Shown here: in pieces, positions 32,875 through 43,134 of the stretch | Layout: each line of letters opens with the position of its first letter | How positions within the stretch are numbered: position 1 is the first letter of the stretch | From: Hyaloperonospora brassicae | Taxonomy: Eukaryota; Oomycota; Peronosporomycetes; Peronosporales; Peronosporaceae | Assembly: GCA_947650285.1 (NCBI GenBank) | Contig: CANTFL010001457.1 | Location: 146,490-210,489 of the forward strand | Direction of reading: 5' to 3' | DNA: 64,000 bases | The notes under the pieces: generated by a model | Databases searched by the model: none | Seen by the model: the letters and a program-made list of their open reading frames with translations, nothing else | Told to the model about the DNA's origin: nothing | Position numbers and translations under genes: made by a program

Positions 32875-33666
32875 TTAATTATCGTTGCTCCGCGCATTGT
32901 TGGCACGCTGCGACCGCTGTCGCTCTGCGTTCTCCCGGATTCGAGTCGGACACTTAGCAATCCAATGTCCGTACTCCCCACAGTAATTACAAGCGCTGCT
33001 GGTCTTTGCTTGCGCTTGGCGTTCGGTGGGCCGACCAGTATCGTGCGTCACAAACGCTTGACCTTGGCCGCTCGCCGATTCTTCAACGCCGTGCTCCTTG
33101 CGCTTGAGATCTTCGTGTAGTAGCCGAGACGTGACGAACTCCCACGACAGCGAGTCCTCTTTAGACTTTAATATCGTGATGAGGAATCCATACGACTCAC
33201 TGAGACTTGCGAGGAGCGTAATCACCAGGTCGTCCTCGCTGACCGGAGAGCCCACTGCGTCGAGCCACTCCGCCAGCGTCTTGATCTTGTTGATGTGCTC
33301 CATCAAATCATCGTTTTCTTCCATCTTGGCCGTAAAGAAGCGACGACGAAAAAATAGCTTATTTGCGAGGCTCTTTTCCTCGAAATGTCCTTTCAGCCGC
33401 GACCATGCATCGTGCGCTCCACTCGCCGACTGGATCAAGGGAAGCTGCAAATTTTCCATCGCGAGGCCAGTGATTTCTAATGCCTTGCAGGAATTGCACT
33501 TGTAAGTCGCCTTGTCTAACTGCGAGACGCATGGCTCCTCCTTGATCTCTCCGCTCACCACTTACCTCAGGTAGCGCTCCTCTGGAACCATCTAGATCTT
33601 GAACTTCCACGTGTGGAAGTTTGTGCCGTCAAGCTTATTGATGCATTTAAGAGCAGGGGCGTCCAT
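32875..33666 (-). pseudogene. C1 gag
   Basis: The likely start is the ATG at 33666 (MDAPALKCINKLDGTNFHTW). Two in-frame stops follow (33594-33592, and just before 33561), then a 228-codon open frame to 32875. It contains the Copia gag helical region (GAHDAWSRLKGHFEEKSLANK, LLASLSESYGF) and a CCHC zinc knuckle (CNYCGEYGHWIAKC) near the C-terminus. The knuckle binds RNA for packaging. Apart from the two stops the gene is well preserved. Confidence 0.8.
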
Positions 33667-33739
33667 AGCAAGGGCGAAATTGGTGTTTAATTCAGGAACG
33701 ACGGGACTTGGACTCATAACCTCTTGAAAGGTAGAACAC

Positions 33740-33997
33740 TCAGTTATTGGCAAAATGCAAAGTGGATATATTAGCTGGTCTTTAGTTCGCAAACTGCTAG
33801 CTATCTCTAAGCCACTCATTTAAATATACTGCACTCACTTTACCTCAATTCTGAATTACCTCAGCTAATAGGCTCGTGGCTTCTCCGTGGCCATTCATTC
33901 TTCCATCATCAACTTGAGCGCAACAAAACTGGTAAGTAAGTGCCATGCTTGAATCCACCGGTATTCCTTCGCCAGTCGAGACGCCTTCTCATCAACA
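33740..33997 (-). repeat. 5' LTR of C1 (258 bp)
   Basis: It aligns over 258 bp with the C3 LTR (62017-62274). On the minus strand it begins TGTTGATGAGAAGGCG and ends near CCAATAACTGA. Just outside its start (33998 onward) lies the inverted fragment C2, so no target duplication can be checked. Confidence 0.75.
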
Positions 33998-34858
33998 GGT
34001 AGAGGCTGTCATGACTGCGCCATTTCTCCGCGACCGATGCCCAACACGTGCGGTCGGTCATAACATATCACCGTACCAAGTTTGGACTGGCAAGAAACCT
34101 CTGTTGGCGAACCTGGGGGTTTTCGGTTGCCATGCGTACGTCCTCATACCCAAGGAAATCTGCTCGAAATTTGACGCCCGCTCAGTGTGCTGTCTATTTT
34201 TGGGCTATTCCGTACATGAAATGGCTTATCGATTCGAAGACATTGACAAAGGTCGTGTGATCACAAGTCGTGATGCGCGATTCATGGAGGACGTCTTTGA
34301 TCACGTGAAGCGAAGTGGCACAGTCGCTGTTCAAGATAAAGAGGTGGTCGAGGAATCTTCGTCCCCAACTGATCAGACCGACCAAGACACTGGTGACGCT
34401 GCGCCGGATCAAGATTTCATGCCCGAAAGCACCACGAGCTCACGGCCTCAAGTCCCTCCGGACGTCGACTTTGAGCCTGGAAGCAAGCGGCATCAACGGA
34501 ATCGGTCGCTTGAACAGGTCGTGGAGATTTCAAGGGCCAAGAAACAAGTCTTCACCGATCGCTTGATGAGCTGTCCGCGACGGCTCACGAATTTGAAGCT
34601 GCATTCGTTGTTGATTCAGTGGGGGAAATTCCGACCACGTACAATTCGGCGATGGAATCAAGCAACGCGGCCTAATGGAAGGATGCATGCGGCTCCTAAG
34701 TGGCATCATTGCGCAAGAACAAGAATCGGGAATTAGTGCCACTCCCGCAAGTCCGCAAGGCAATAGGCTGTAGATGGGTCTTTCGAGTCAAGGAGAATCA
34801 AGCTGGCGAGGTCGAGAGATTCAAGGCGCGACTTGTGGCCAAGGGTTTTTCGCAGAAG
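33998..34858 (+). pseudogene. Copia fragment C2 (integrase end, linker, RT start)
   Basis: A 263-codon frame (33945-34736, starting inside the C1 LTR) encodes the end of integrase (VGHNISPYQVWTGKK, LGVFGCHAYV) and the acidic linker. After a stop, 34700-34858 encodes RT start blocks (CRWVFRVKENQAGEVE, LVAKGFSQK). It is nearly identical, in inverted orientation, to C1 30960-31818. It stops within GFSQK at 34858, where the LTR of B1 begins; the last four bases are GAAG. Confidence 0.85.
34855..34858. repeat. GAAG half-site at the left edge of B1
   Basis: GAAG lies directly left of the B1 5' LTR, within the Copia GFSQK|Y codons. The partner is not next to the B1 3' LTR (flank GATA) but next to the family B LTR at the right window end, where 63624-63627 (CTTC, i.e. 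GAAG on the minus strand) continues the same Copia gene. Confidence 0.65.
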
Positions 34859-36723
34859 TGTGGCAAAGTCACTAATCAAATTTTCTACGAGGATCGGTGA
34901 CCACATATTTGAGGCGCCACTTACTGGTGGAGAATTAGACCACGGGACCTGGCGATCCAATGAGAGATGGGAGGCGATCCCAACGGAGAAAGACGATACG
35001 ATCCAACTGTCGTCAGACTGACGGGTATCGAACGATCTGAGACGGGGCGTGAAAAGGGATGATTCCCATGCTGCGATCTGGGACAAGGAATGATTGTAAC
35101 GGTGCGATCTGGGACAAGGGACTGGATTGTACTAAACGGCTGATCTGAAGCAGAATTACTCTGGGAAAGGTGCATCTGGGACCAGACGATGCGAAGTGAC
35201 TCTGTGACAAAGGTGTTGAAATCTATTAGATCGGTGACATTCTATACCGGGCTCCCAAAAGAAGTACTGATTTAGGTTAATTATGGACCGATCTGGAATT
35301 GTGGATGTTGGTGGGAGTCCGGGGGACCGTTGTAAGAACTATGGATGGTCCCATTGAGCAGATAGACCCTTGGGAATGGTATTGGAGTACACACAATGAA
35401 CGGAAACGACATATAGGGCCGGATCGCACTGTGTCGAGCCTACTCGATCTCGAATTGGACATCAGATCGGTCATGTTCCCTGCTGGTTATGGATATATCG
35501 ATGATGGAGCTATCGTATGATGATGTAAATGCTTGTTGAAGGTCTATGAGAGATGTCCCAAAAGTTCAGACCAAAAGAGCCAGTGGAAGCCGGTCGAATG
35601 GACGTCGCAAAATGGATTTAGGCACATTCCTTATTTGGGTACTATTTTGGACCTTTCGGTACCAAAATTGGGTATTTGGTACCGTATTTGGAATTTGGTC
35701 CCTTTTTTGGTGTCTAGGTACGATATCGGGAGTATTGGCGCTATCTTTGGAGTACAGGTCACGAGATTTCGACACGTGTTCAAAGGGGCGGTCAAGCTTA
35801 AAGGTGATATCGACTTGGAGAGTGACCTACGGTTGGGAATAGGCTTAAGGATAGGTTGGCTATTAATTTGGTTGGTTAATAAACAGACTTGAACTCTACT
35901 TCTTCTGCTCACGACGCACGTTCCCCTCCCCTCTTCTCCGGGCAAGATTGATTTGGCTTCCCCGGCGGGTCAAGGCGCGCGTGTTACAAGGACACAGAAG
36001 ACCGATCTTGGATTGTTGGCCAAGATCGAGAAGAGCGATCTCGGGATATTTGGCCCGGATCGATCAAGTACTCACACTCAACTCAACTGCTAGGGTAGCA
36101 GCAACATCAGGAAAAGGAAAAGGACATTGGACACAAGATCGCGAGACGGCGCAAGTGGTCAGAAGATCGGGACAAGGCGTTCAAGACAAGACCGAGCAAG
36201 ATCGTTTTGATTTACTGGACAGATCGGCACGTTTCATTTTGGCGAAACCCAGGACCGATCTGCCCACATTGCGCACTTCCGGCAAGATCGGCCGATCCCG
36301 AGACTAGATTGGACCGATCCCAACGCAAGATCGACGCAAGACAACTATTTGCTGAGTGAAGATTTCCGCACAGCGAAGACCCCGATCCCGAAGACAAATC
36401 GAGATCGGTGTGATTCAAGATCGAGATCGCGACATCGCCCAAGAGTGACTGCCGCGACTCAAGATCAAGATCGCAGAACCCCCGTTCGTGGTGTGAAGAT
36501 TTCCGCACCGGAAGCGAACGCTCAACCCAACCTCTCAGCGAGATCGACATCTCCCAAGGCCGTTACGAAGAGCTCAAGCCAGCCCAACCGACGGGTACAC
36601 AAGGTGAGCACAAGGTTATACAGCAAGGCACGGATCGGAGTACCCCCTCCGTGAGTCGGCAAGTCTGGGCAAGTGGAAGATTGACACTCACTAAAGTAAT
36701 TTTGTGAGATCGACTTCACCACA
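34859..36723 (+). repeat. 5' LTR of B1 (1865 bp)
   Basis: Starts TGTGGCAAAG, ends TTCACCACA (inverted ends TGTGG/CCACA). It differs from the 3' LTR at 35097, 35445, 35814, 36083 and 36361 only. A possible AATAAA signal is at 35878-35883. The last ~750 bp are extremely rich in GATC (about 20 in 36001-36480). A cluster of near-repeats of TTTGGTACC lies at 35630-35720. Confidence 0.95.
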
Positions 36724-39210
36724 ATGGTGCGCGTGCCCGGATCTTCTGAGGCCTCTGGATTTCACTGTGAGTCCACTGGCGAAGATGTCAAGATCAAGCA
36801 AGAACCTGGGATTGAAGTGTCAGCGACAGAGGGACCGACGCAGACACGCAGAAACACAAGATCCTCAGATCATCAGAGTTTTGGGAGGGGCCCTGATGAA
36901 ATGAAAATGAAAGAGGAAGATCGAGAGATCGATCTGGAAGATAAACCTCAAATACCTCCTAGGGCTATTTCGGGGCCACCGCAGATCGCTCTGCAAAGAG
37001 CGATCTGCTGGATGAAAATCCAATGGTGAAAACCACATCGGCGAAAGCCAAACCCTATTCCTTCGTCGAGAGATCGCCCGACCTCAAGCCGAGACACTCG
37101 ACCGCGAGATCGACCGCATTGGAGCGATCCAAGATGAGATCGGTGGGATCAGACGTCAAAGAGCGACAGATCGGCCACACCGTGCAACCGAAGACCGGAG
37201 TCAAAGAGGAATGCGATGAAGCACCAGGTAAGATCGCGAGGCCAAAGACGGAATACAACCCAGGGAAGATCGCGTCCAGGGAGAAGGAGACGAACAGCGA
37301 AGCGCGGGACCGTGCAAAGTGGCAGTATTATTATGGCCATTTGAAAACGCTACTCAAGACGGATCCAGTGTTCAAGATATTAAGGCCCAAGTTGATCGGT
37401 CCTCTGGACAAGCCGATCTCGGTCCCACCTCCGGGGACCAACAAAGTTGACGAGATCAATTTGATTTTGCAGATGTCGGATGACATGGGTGTCTGCCCTA
37501 ACGCTTTTGATAGAGATGAACTGCTGAGTTGCAGCTTGGAACTGCTGGAGAACGCGGCGAACGAGTTTGTGGAGATTATGATAATGCTGGTGGGCAAAGC
37601 CAACGCTCCTGAAGACAAGATCGAGACACCTTTTGATTCGCTTCAGGAACACGCCGTGGGATCGCCCCGCTACGCCTCGGACGACTCCGAGAGCGAATCA
37701 GATGGATCCATCAGCATTCGTCGAATGTCGTTAGGACCGTCTGGCGGTATGTTTTTAAAGGACAAGATCGGCCAAGCCAAGATCGACGCCTTTAAAGGAC
37801 AAGACAAGAGCGACATGCCACAGAGATCGGCCGGTACCCGTACTAGGCTGAATGATCAAGAAGAGGGCGATCTAAGCCGGCACTTCAATGCAGCCATGAG
37901 GAAGTACGAGGCGGATCAACGTACAGCTCAGCGAATGAATCGACAGCCGACCCACTACCGAGATCGCCGTGCCTTTTTCCATCCCTCGCACGAAAGCCAT
38001 GACATGCCGGATGTGGAGATGGAATCGGTGAAGTCGGACACTTACCAGCAGATCCATCAAGAGGCGGAATACGACCCGGATGATTTATGGATGCCCGAAC
38101 CACGGCGCCCTCACGTAGCCTCGACCGGTGTGACTGCCGGAGGGGGAAACATCACGCAGAGGATCAGAATCTCATCGATTTCTGAACTGAAAGAATTCTC
38201 AGGGAAGGATCGGGAAGTAGACAAAGCACGAACCTGGATCGGCAAATTGAAGTCAGCGTTCCTCCGGGATCAAGCACCGGACGAAGAGAGATGTCTGGTT
38301 TTCGGTGATCTCATGGTGGGCCCCGCCAGTTATTGGTACCGACAGCTGAGTAGATCGACGAGATTCAATTGGAAGGAGTTGATGAACAGCTTTCTTGTGA
38401 AATATGCGGGACACGGGATGTCCGCGAGCCGACAGTATTACCACGCAAAGAAGCGATCGGAGGAAGATCCTTTGCAGTACCTGTATCGGCTTAATGTGAT
38501 GGGAATGGAAGCGAAGATACCGGTGATGACTGGATTGCCAGCTGCGCGCAAGGAACATGTCAACCATTTCATTGACACTTTGGACGACCCCGATCTGTCC
38601 AATCAATTGCTACTGCTGAATGTAGAAGACGCGGAGGCCATGCAAAAGACACTGCATGGATATCAACAAGGGAGATCGCGTCAAGGGAAAGTGATGATGG
38701 GATCGTCCAAGTTCAGACAGAAGGGAACTCAGGGTCCAGCGCTGTCTAAGCCTGCACGAGCGGTGAGGATGATCCGTACCGAGGATGTCAGCAGCGAGTC
38801 AGGATCGGACACTTACGGATCGGATTTGGAAGATCGATTGAGATCAGTCCATGTGGCTGCCACTACGGATCGGCGTTCATCTCCTAACGACGTTACAGCA
38901 AACGCGAGATCGGTCGACCCGAACAATCGTCGAGACTATCAAGATCGCAATTTGCCATCGAAGCCGTGTACTCATTGCGGATCAACCAAGCATGGAGATC
39001 TCCGTTGTTGGAAACGGCTCACTTGCCAGAAGTGTGGGCGTAAAGGACACCCCTCTGACAACTGTTTCTTCGTGTGCCGTGCCTGCGGTGAGATGCACGA
39101 CCCGGGGAAGTGTCCCATGGAGGAGTTCTAACAACATGATCCGCCAGTGGTATGTCCCGAACAAGCATGCGGGGATGCTGCCAGAAAAGGCCGAGAAGAT
39201 GTTAAACTAG
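36724..39210 (+). CDS. gag: B1 gag (main frame 37023-39131), with N-terminal and C-terminal frame breaks
   Basis: The ATG at 36724 opens a 101-codon frame (to 37029) containing VKIKQEPG, a motif also found in B2 and E. The main 702-codon frame starts at ATG 37023 and overlaps the end of the first by seven bases (ATGGTGA). The structural gag domain lies at about residues 390-535 (EFSGKDREVDKARTWIGKL, YWYRQLSRSTRFNW, RQYYHAKKRSEEDPLQYLYR). Three zinc knuckles close it: CTHCGSTKHGDLRC, CQKCGRKGHPSDNC and CRACGEMHDPGKC. A TAA at 39129 ends this frame, but B2 reads on (EEFYNLI...). In B1 the matching sequence is in another frame up to the TAG at 39208-39210, so one base is probably inserted near 39130. 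Confidence 0.85.
36725..36743 (+). promoter_or_regulatory. Primer binding site of B1
   Basis: TGGTGCGCGTGCCCGGATC begins one base after the LTR. TGG at this point pairs with a tRNA CCA end, and the rest would pair with an acceptor/T-arm strand GATCCGGGCACGCGCA. I cannot name the tRNA. The ATG formed by the preceding A and TGG (36724-36726) is the first possible start of gag, so primer site and gag start overlap. Confidence 0.7.
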
Positions 39211-40268
39211 GACGCTCGCCAGGTTTGAATCTGGTACGAGCCGAGCGTTCTGGGCTCTGCATTATTGCATACGTGGAAAAAAAGAAGACGGATCGCGAGA
39301 GTAAGCAGGATACAGATATGGAAACAAATATATCTCGTTCGAAGTTAAAACGTGTCGCTTCTGTGGCCCATCTGAAACGGATCGATGAATACTCGCGATC
39401 TGAACCAACTATGGAGATCGAGCTCGCTTACGGTGAATCTCGCGGATACTGGAAACATTATTCGCCCGGGAAATGGTTCAAACAAGCGAAAGCTGTTGGC
39501 AAGATCAACAATGTAAAAGCCACTCTGCTATTTGATTCTGGTGCTGAAGTGTCGATCATTGACACCACCTTTGCTCGTGAGGTCGGTTGCAATATTGACG
39601 AGAGTCAACGACAAGAATGTATCGGGATAGGAGAAGCTCCATACATGACAATAGGACGCACCAAGATCAAAGTAACCCTCGCGGGGTCGTTAGTGTACTA
39701 TTTCAATGTGTGGGTAGGCGATCTGGCAGGGCAAGAAGCGATTCTGGGCATGGACTTTATGGTTCCTGCCGGAGTGCGGCTCGACCTAGCGGATGGTGCG
39801 CTATGTCTACCAGAAGAAATCCGCATTCACCTCGCAGGACGTCGCCCCGCGTACGGATCGAAGATACAACATATAACGGCGAAGGACCAACATGTGGTGA
39901 TCCCGGTCGGAGAGTCAAGGGAAGTGAAGATCGGGATCGGAGGGGCTAAGATGAAGTTGTGGGTCGCCAGAGGACCAGACTGGGTACCTACAGTGATCTC
40001 GGGGTTTGGTAGTAGGAAGTACCTGCAGATGACCAACACTGGCGACCGTGAGATCATATTGCCCACCCACACTATATTGGGCTTGTGGACCGAAGGCGAT
40101 ATGGTACCACGAACTCAAGGTTTCGTGACGGTCGGATCGGGGAAGTACAAGGAGTGGCAAACTCTGGCGTATGAGGCTACGACGGATCGAGTGAAGGAAC
40201 TCCCAAAAGAACATACCGGCCCACTGGTAGATCGCCCTACGTATGCCACCCCCAAACGTATCAGTTAA
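39147..40268 (+). CDS. B1 aspartic protease and downstream domain
   Basis: The frame is open from before 39147; the first ATG is at 39318, and the true N-terminus is unknown. The active site LLFDSGAEVSIID is at 39525-39563 and the second-loop motif AILGMDFMV at about 39742-39768, as in retroviral-type aspartic proteases that cut Gag and Pol. A further conserved domain of ~120 residues (KMKLWVARGPDWVPTV, KYLQMTNTGDREI, YKEWQTLAYEATTD) follows and is also kept in B2 and E; its role is unknown. It ends at TAA 40266-40268, overlapping the pol frame by 26 bases in a different frame. Confidence 0.85.
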   Translation: MVCPEQACGDAARKGREDVKLGRSPGLNLVRAERSGLCIIAYVEKKKTDRESKQDTDMETNISRSKLKRVASVAHLKRIDEYSRSEPTMEIELAYGESRGYWKHYSPGKWFKQAKAVGKINNVKATLLFDSGAEVSIIDTTFAREVGCNIDESQRQECIGIGEAPYMTIGRTKIKVTLAGSLVYYFNVWVGDLAGQEAILGMDFMVPAGVRLDLADGALCLPEEIRIHLAGRRPAYGSKIQHITAKDQHVVIPVGESREVKIGIGGAKMKLWVARGPDWVPTVISGFGSRKYLQMTNTGDREIILPTHTILGLWTEGDMVPRTQGFVTVGSGKYKEWQTLAYEATTDRVKELPKEHTGPLVDRPTYATPKRIS

Positions 40269-43134
40269 ACGACCGTCTGATACGTTGAAGAACCTATCTC
40301 CAGCGATCTCCACGGTAACGCACCAAACTAACAATGGCGAATCGCAAAAGGAAGATGCTGTGGTTGCCAAAGAAGAAACAGTCAACAGAGCTGAGCTATT
40401 GTGGATGGAAAACGACCATGAGATCGGAACCCAACATGCAACGAAGGGAGATCGCGATATCGATCAAGAATGGCTACGTGACATGTCGTCTCTATCGAAA
40501 GCCGATCCGACCGGTAAACTGCTGAGGTCGGAGCAGCCGGGAGAGATGAAAGAGCCTAAGGAAGAAGCAATGTTAAAGACTGAAGATGTCGAGATCGCGG
40601 GAACACCAGTTTACTACCACGAGAGCGGAGATTTGTTTGCTGAAGATATCGAGCAACACATGGCGGTACTACCAGAAATGTCGGCGACTACAGAAGAAGT
40701 TACGATTGAGGACATTCAGATCGGCGATCCCGATATGCCTCTCACCACTGATCAACAGCGGCTCAGATCGCTGATCTGGAAGAGTCGTCATATCCTCATG
40801 GGTAGAGGTAATGCTCTACCACCAGCAGCACGAGGCGCGATCTGTGATATTGATGTCGGTGGGGCAGCACCGATAGCGCAAAGAGTACGTCCGGTCGCAC
40901 CAAAATATCGGGAGAAGTTATCGGACCTCATCAAAGGACTACTAGCGGCCAAGATCGTCCAGCCATCCACGTCACCGTGGGCGTCTCCGATAGTGGTGAT
41001 CATCAAGAAGAACGGAGTGGATATTCGCCTTTGCATTGATTATCGAAGAGTGAATCAGCTGACACGTCTAATGGTTTATCCCATGCCGTTGATCAGCGAT
41101 CTATTAGAAGACCTAGATAAAGCTTTATGGTACTGTTCGCTGGATATGGCTAGTGGATTCTGGGTGGTTGAGATGACTGAGCGAGCCAAACTGATCTCAG
41201 CGTTTGTCACACCGTTTGGTCTTTTCGAGTGGCTACGAATGCCTTTTGGGCTTAAGAACGCGCCCCAAATCTATCAACGTCTGGTCGACAACGCGCTGTA
41301 TGGATACCTCAAGATTGGCCAGAGATCATCCGCTGATGGCCAGATCGACGTGTTCAAAGATGGTGAACCGGAGACAGATCGACGACCTTCTATACTGGGA
41401 CGCCGATCTTACATTGACGACATCCTCATACCAGCCACTTCATGGGAGTCTCTGTACGCAAAAGTAGAGCGATTGCTGGAAGCATGTGATAAGTGGAATT
41501 TGTCTATCAGTCTCACAAAAAGTTTTTGGGGGTGCCGTAAGGTCGACTATTTGGGACACCAAGTGTCGATTGATGGTTTGGAGGCTCAGCCCAAGAACTT
41601 AGAGTCGTTGGTCAACATCCCGTTCCCTAGCACGCTACGAGCTATGCAATCTTTTCTCGGGAGTTTGAACTACTACCGCCGCTTCATTGAAGATTTCGCG
41701 GTGTACGCCGCGGTGTTATATCAGTTAAGAGAATCAGATTTCTTCGAGATCGGCCGATCTCAGCTCGCAGCAGGAGAAGAATGGTTGAACGAAGATCGAT
41801 GGAAGGAAGCCAAGGTTGCTTTCACTATGCTAAAGGCTAAGATAGCTACCGCTCCTATGATCAAACATTTCGACCCTGATCGTCCTCCTGTGATCGTAGT
41901 CTACGCTAGCAAGTGGGCTGTGTCAGCGGCCCTGATACAGGAGTACGAGGGCGTATACCATCCGGTTACGTTTACTAGCCGCACCTTGAAGCCCAACGAG
42001 CTTAACTATGGAACGGTGGAAAAGGAAGTGCTGGCGCTACTTCGTGTTTTGGATGTATGCTACACTACGCTTGCTTCGCGAGAGATCACTGTGCTAACCC
42101 GACATTCTACGTTAGCGTGGTTGATGCAATCTCGAGGACTCAACGGGAGATTAGGACGGTGGGCTGCTTTGTTGTCGAACTGGACTATGGAGGTGAAGAG
42201 GTGCGAAAAAGGAGAAGAAGAGATTCTGGGTATGCTAGCAGCAAGTATCACTCCGAGAGAAGAGGTAGAAGGGATGCTGATCGCGATTTCCCCCCGAAAA
42301 GACTGCCGACTCAAAGTATCGATGCCTCCTCCAACGGTGGAAACGGATGAAGAGTTGTTGGTGGCCAGTTTCGACGGATCGGCTAGGATCAAAAGGAAAG
42401 GAGGGTCGTACAGTGCTGTGGTATGGAAGTTACCCGAGTGGACGATTGTGGCGGCAGAATCTAGATATGCTCACGATTTGATTGTGAATGAAGCGGAGTA
42501 TAATGGCTTGCTATTGTGCTTTGAGTTACTCGCCGATCTGGACAGGGGGCGAGTAATTCTGTGTGGAGATTCCAATTTGGTAATTCGGCAAATGCGCGGT
42601 GAGATCGACTGCAAGGCACCGGGCCTTCAGCTTCTGAGACACAAAGCGTTGGAGAAGCTGCGGTCATGGCCTAGTCACGAGTTTCTACATATGAAGCGAG
42701 AGTGGAATCAGAGCGCAGATCGACTAGCCAGCACAGCGTTGCAGAACGAAAAAGGAAGACCAATTGTAGCTGAAGAAGATCGGCAAGATCTGATGACACT
42801 GAACCGTCTCGACGAATTGTTGAAGCCCAAGCAAGATGGTCAGCTGGCTCGGGTAACTGCAATCACGAGATCGGCCGAGAGGATACGTCATGAACCTGAA
42901 GTGATACAGGAAGAGATAGTGCAGCAAATTAGGATTCAACGGATTGTCCAGGCTCAAGATGAAGAGCGTTGGATTATTAATCTCAAGAAGTATCTAAGTG
43001 GCGATGTGTCAAACTTGGACGCGGGAGCAGTGAAGGTATGCGCAAAACTGGCGCCGGAGTACGAGATCGATGAGAGCGATCTGCTATTTTCTGCCCCACG
43101 GCGAAAAGAAAGTCAGAAGATCGTGATGGTTTGA
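40243..43134 (+). CDS. pol: B1 reverse transcriptase with degenerate RNase H and a second, complete RNase H
   Basis: A 963-residue frame. After a ~170-residue variable region come PAARGAICDIDVGG, the RT fingers (RLCIDYRRVNQLTR), CSLDMASGFW, MPFGLKNAP and the catalytic SYIDDIL (YIDD at 41410-41421). The first RNase H (41870-42260) has lost its acids: VYASKWAV replaces the usual DAS, and LTRHSTL replaces TDH. A second RNase H follows (42355-42760) with FDGSA, NEAEYNGL, GDSNLVI and NQSADRLAS, a full D-E-D-D set. Second RNase H domains of archaeal type are known in some oomycete and plant Gypsy elements. The TGA (43132-43134) overlaps the next ATG (TGATG). Confidence 0.9.
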   Translation: MPPPNVSVKRPSDTLKNLSPAISTVTHQTNNGESQKEDAVVAKEETVNRAELLWMENDHEIGTQHATKGDRDIDQEWLRDMSSLSKADPTGKLLRSEQPGEMKEPKEEAMLKTEDVEIAGTPVYYHESGDLFAEDIEQHMAVLPEMSATTEEVTIEDIQIGDPDMPLTTDQQRLRSLIWKSRHILMGRGNALPPAARGAICDIDVGGAAPIAQRVRPVAPKYREKLSDLIKGLLAAKIVQPSTSPWASPIVVIIKKNGVDIRLCIDYRRVNQLTRLMVYPMPLISDLLEDLDKALWYCSLDMASGFWVVEMTERAKLISAFVTPFGLFEWLRMPFGLKNAPQIYQRLVDNALYGYLKIGQRSSADGQIDVFKDGEPETDRRPSILGRRSYIDDILIPATSWESLYAKVERLLEACDKWNLSISLTKSFWGCRKVDYLGHQVSIDGLEAQPKNLESLVNIPFPSTLRAMQSFLGSLNYYRRFIEDFAVYAAVLYQLRESDFFEIGRSQLAAGEEWLNEDRWKEAKVAFTMLKAKIATAPMIKHFDPDRPPVIVVYASKWAVSAALIQEYEGVYHPVTFTSRTLKPNELNYGTVEKEVLALLRVLDVCYTTLASREITVLTRHSTLAWLMQSRGLNGRLGRWAALLSNWTMEVKRCEKGEEEILGMLAASITPREEVEGMLIAISPRKDCRLKVSMPPPTVETDEELLVASFDGSARIKRKGGSYSAVVWKLPEWTIVAAESRYAHDLIVNEAEYNGLLLCFELLADLDRGRVILCGDSNLVIRQMRGEIDCKAPGLQLLRHKALEKLRSWPSHEFLHMKREWNQSADRLASTALQNEKGRPIVAEEDRQDLMTLNRLDELLKPKQDGQLARVTAITRSAERIRHEPEVIQEEIVQQIRIQRIVQAQDEERWIINLKKYLSGDVSNLDAGAVKVCAKLAPEYEIDESDLLFSAPRRKESQKIVMV

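Larger units (their letters stand above)
29516..33997 (-). mobile_element. Copia element C1, minus strand, 3' LTR truncated
   Basis: The order on the minus strand is 5' LTR (33997-33740), gag, protease, integrase, RT, RNase H and a 90-bp piece of the 3' LTR (29605-29516). Many lesions are visible: two stops in gag, frameshifts in integrase, a palindromic insertion, a stop before the RT active region and an RNase H frameshift. C1 is almost identical to C3 (62017-63627) and, inverted, to C2 (33998-34858). It also shares disabling mutations with C3. Confidence 0.85.
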
